64,000 bases of DNA, from assembly GCA_017535945.1 (NCBI GenBank), contig JAFXTJ010000032.1:27404-91403 (forward strand), given 5' to 3'. The translations under genes and the position numbers were made by a program. The stretch comes from Lachnospiraceae bacterium. GTDB lineage: Bacteria; Bacillota; Clostridia; Lachnospirales; Lachnospiraceae. The notes under the pieces were generated by a model. That model worked only from the letters and a program-made list of their open reading frames with translations. It made no database searches and was not told the origin of the DNA. Of this stretch, positions 63,993 through 64,000 are shown one piece after another. Position 1 is the stretch's first letter. Every line of letters begins with the position of its first letter.

Positions 63993-64000
63993 ACACATTC

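Overview
The window looks like chromosomal DNA of an anaerobic, Gram-positive-type Firmicute of the class Clostridia, most likely a GC-rich member of the Lachnospiraceae. This is inferred from the gene set: ptb-buk butyrate kinase route, DUF4250, DUF6106 and DUF2225 proteins, GlnRS, a YesM/YesN two-component pair with a MalFG-type sugar ABC transporter, lipoproteins with LxxC lipoboxes, and the Firmicutes order of the S10-spc-alpha ribosomal cluster. Almost everything is on the minus strand; only four genes (11962-12261, 17017-17748, 22442-23512, 28633-29724) are on the plus strand. I see no tRNA, rRNA, CRISPR array, insertion sequence or phage gene. No gap between genes exceeds about 270 bases.

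Layout, left to right. 1-7.5 kb: protein quality control. The clpB operon (clpB, a DUF4250 protein, a membrane protein and the start of a heparinase-like gene) follows tig-clpP-clpX-engB, which lacks the lon gene often found there. 7.5-12 kb: an operon of tetR, a PfkB-like sugar kinase with an altered catalytic motif, malQ, a DJ-1 protein and a CYTH protein, headed by a palindrome that may be the TetR operator. 12.3-17 kb: DUF6106, guaB, glnS and DUF2225, ending at a bidirectional terminator. 17-20.4 kb: hom-lysC, feeding the aspartate family. 20.6-29.7 kb: a chemoreceptor, cell-envelope glycosyltransferases (GT2, WecG/TagA), a tightly overlapping operon carrying hisC and dapF, and a lipoprotein. 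29.7-35.6 kb: ptb-buk-secA-prfB, butyrate fermentation joined to secretion and translation termination. 35.6-38.2 kb: an M15 peptidase and a MATE transporter.

38.2-61.4 kb holds the ribosomal protein supercluster, read right to left: rpsJ to rplO, secY, adk, map, infA, then rpmJ, rpsM, rpsK, rpsD, rpoA, rplQ. It is in canonical order except for one break. Between infA and rpmJ sits about 6.9 kb carrying a lipoprotein, a sugar-binding protein, two permeases, a sensor kinase and an AraC-type response regulator. The downstream half restarts from its own promoter, and its first gaps are long and rich in inverted repeats. At the right edge is a GGDEF-EAL protein with a ligand-binding sensor domain.

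The points most worth a second look are the broken ribosomal cluster with its structured gaps; a group of genes whose -10 box lies only 6-9 bases before the ATG with no ribosome-binding site (probable leaderless mRNAs); 21-bp-spaced direct repeats in front of the inserted lipoprotein gene; the PfkB homologue with GAGN instead of GAGD; and a release factor 2 gene without the programmed frameshift. None of these amounts to a clearly new biological system. All assignments come from reading the sequence without database searches.
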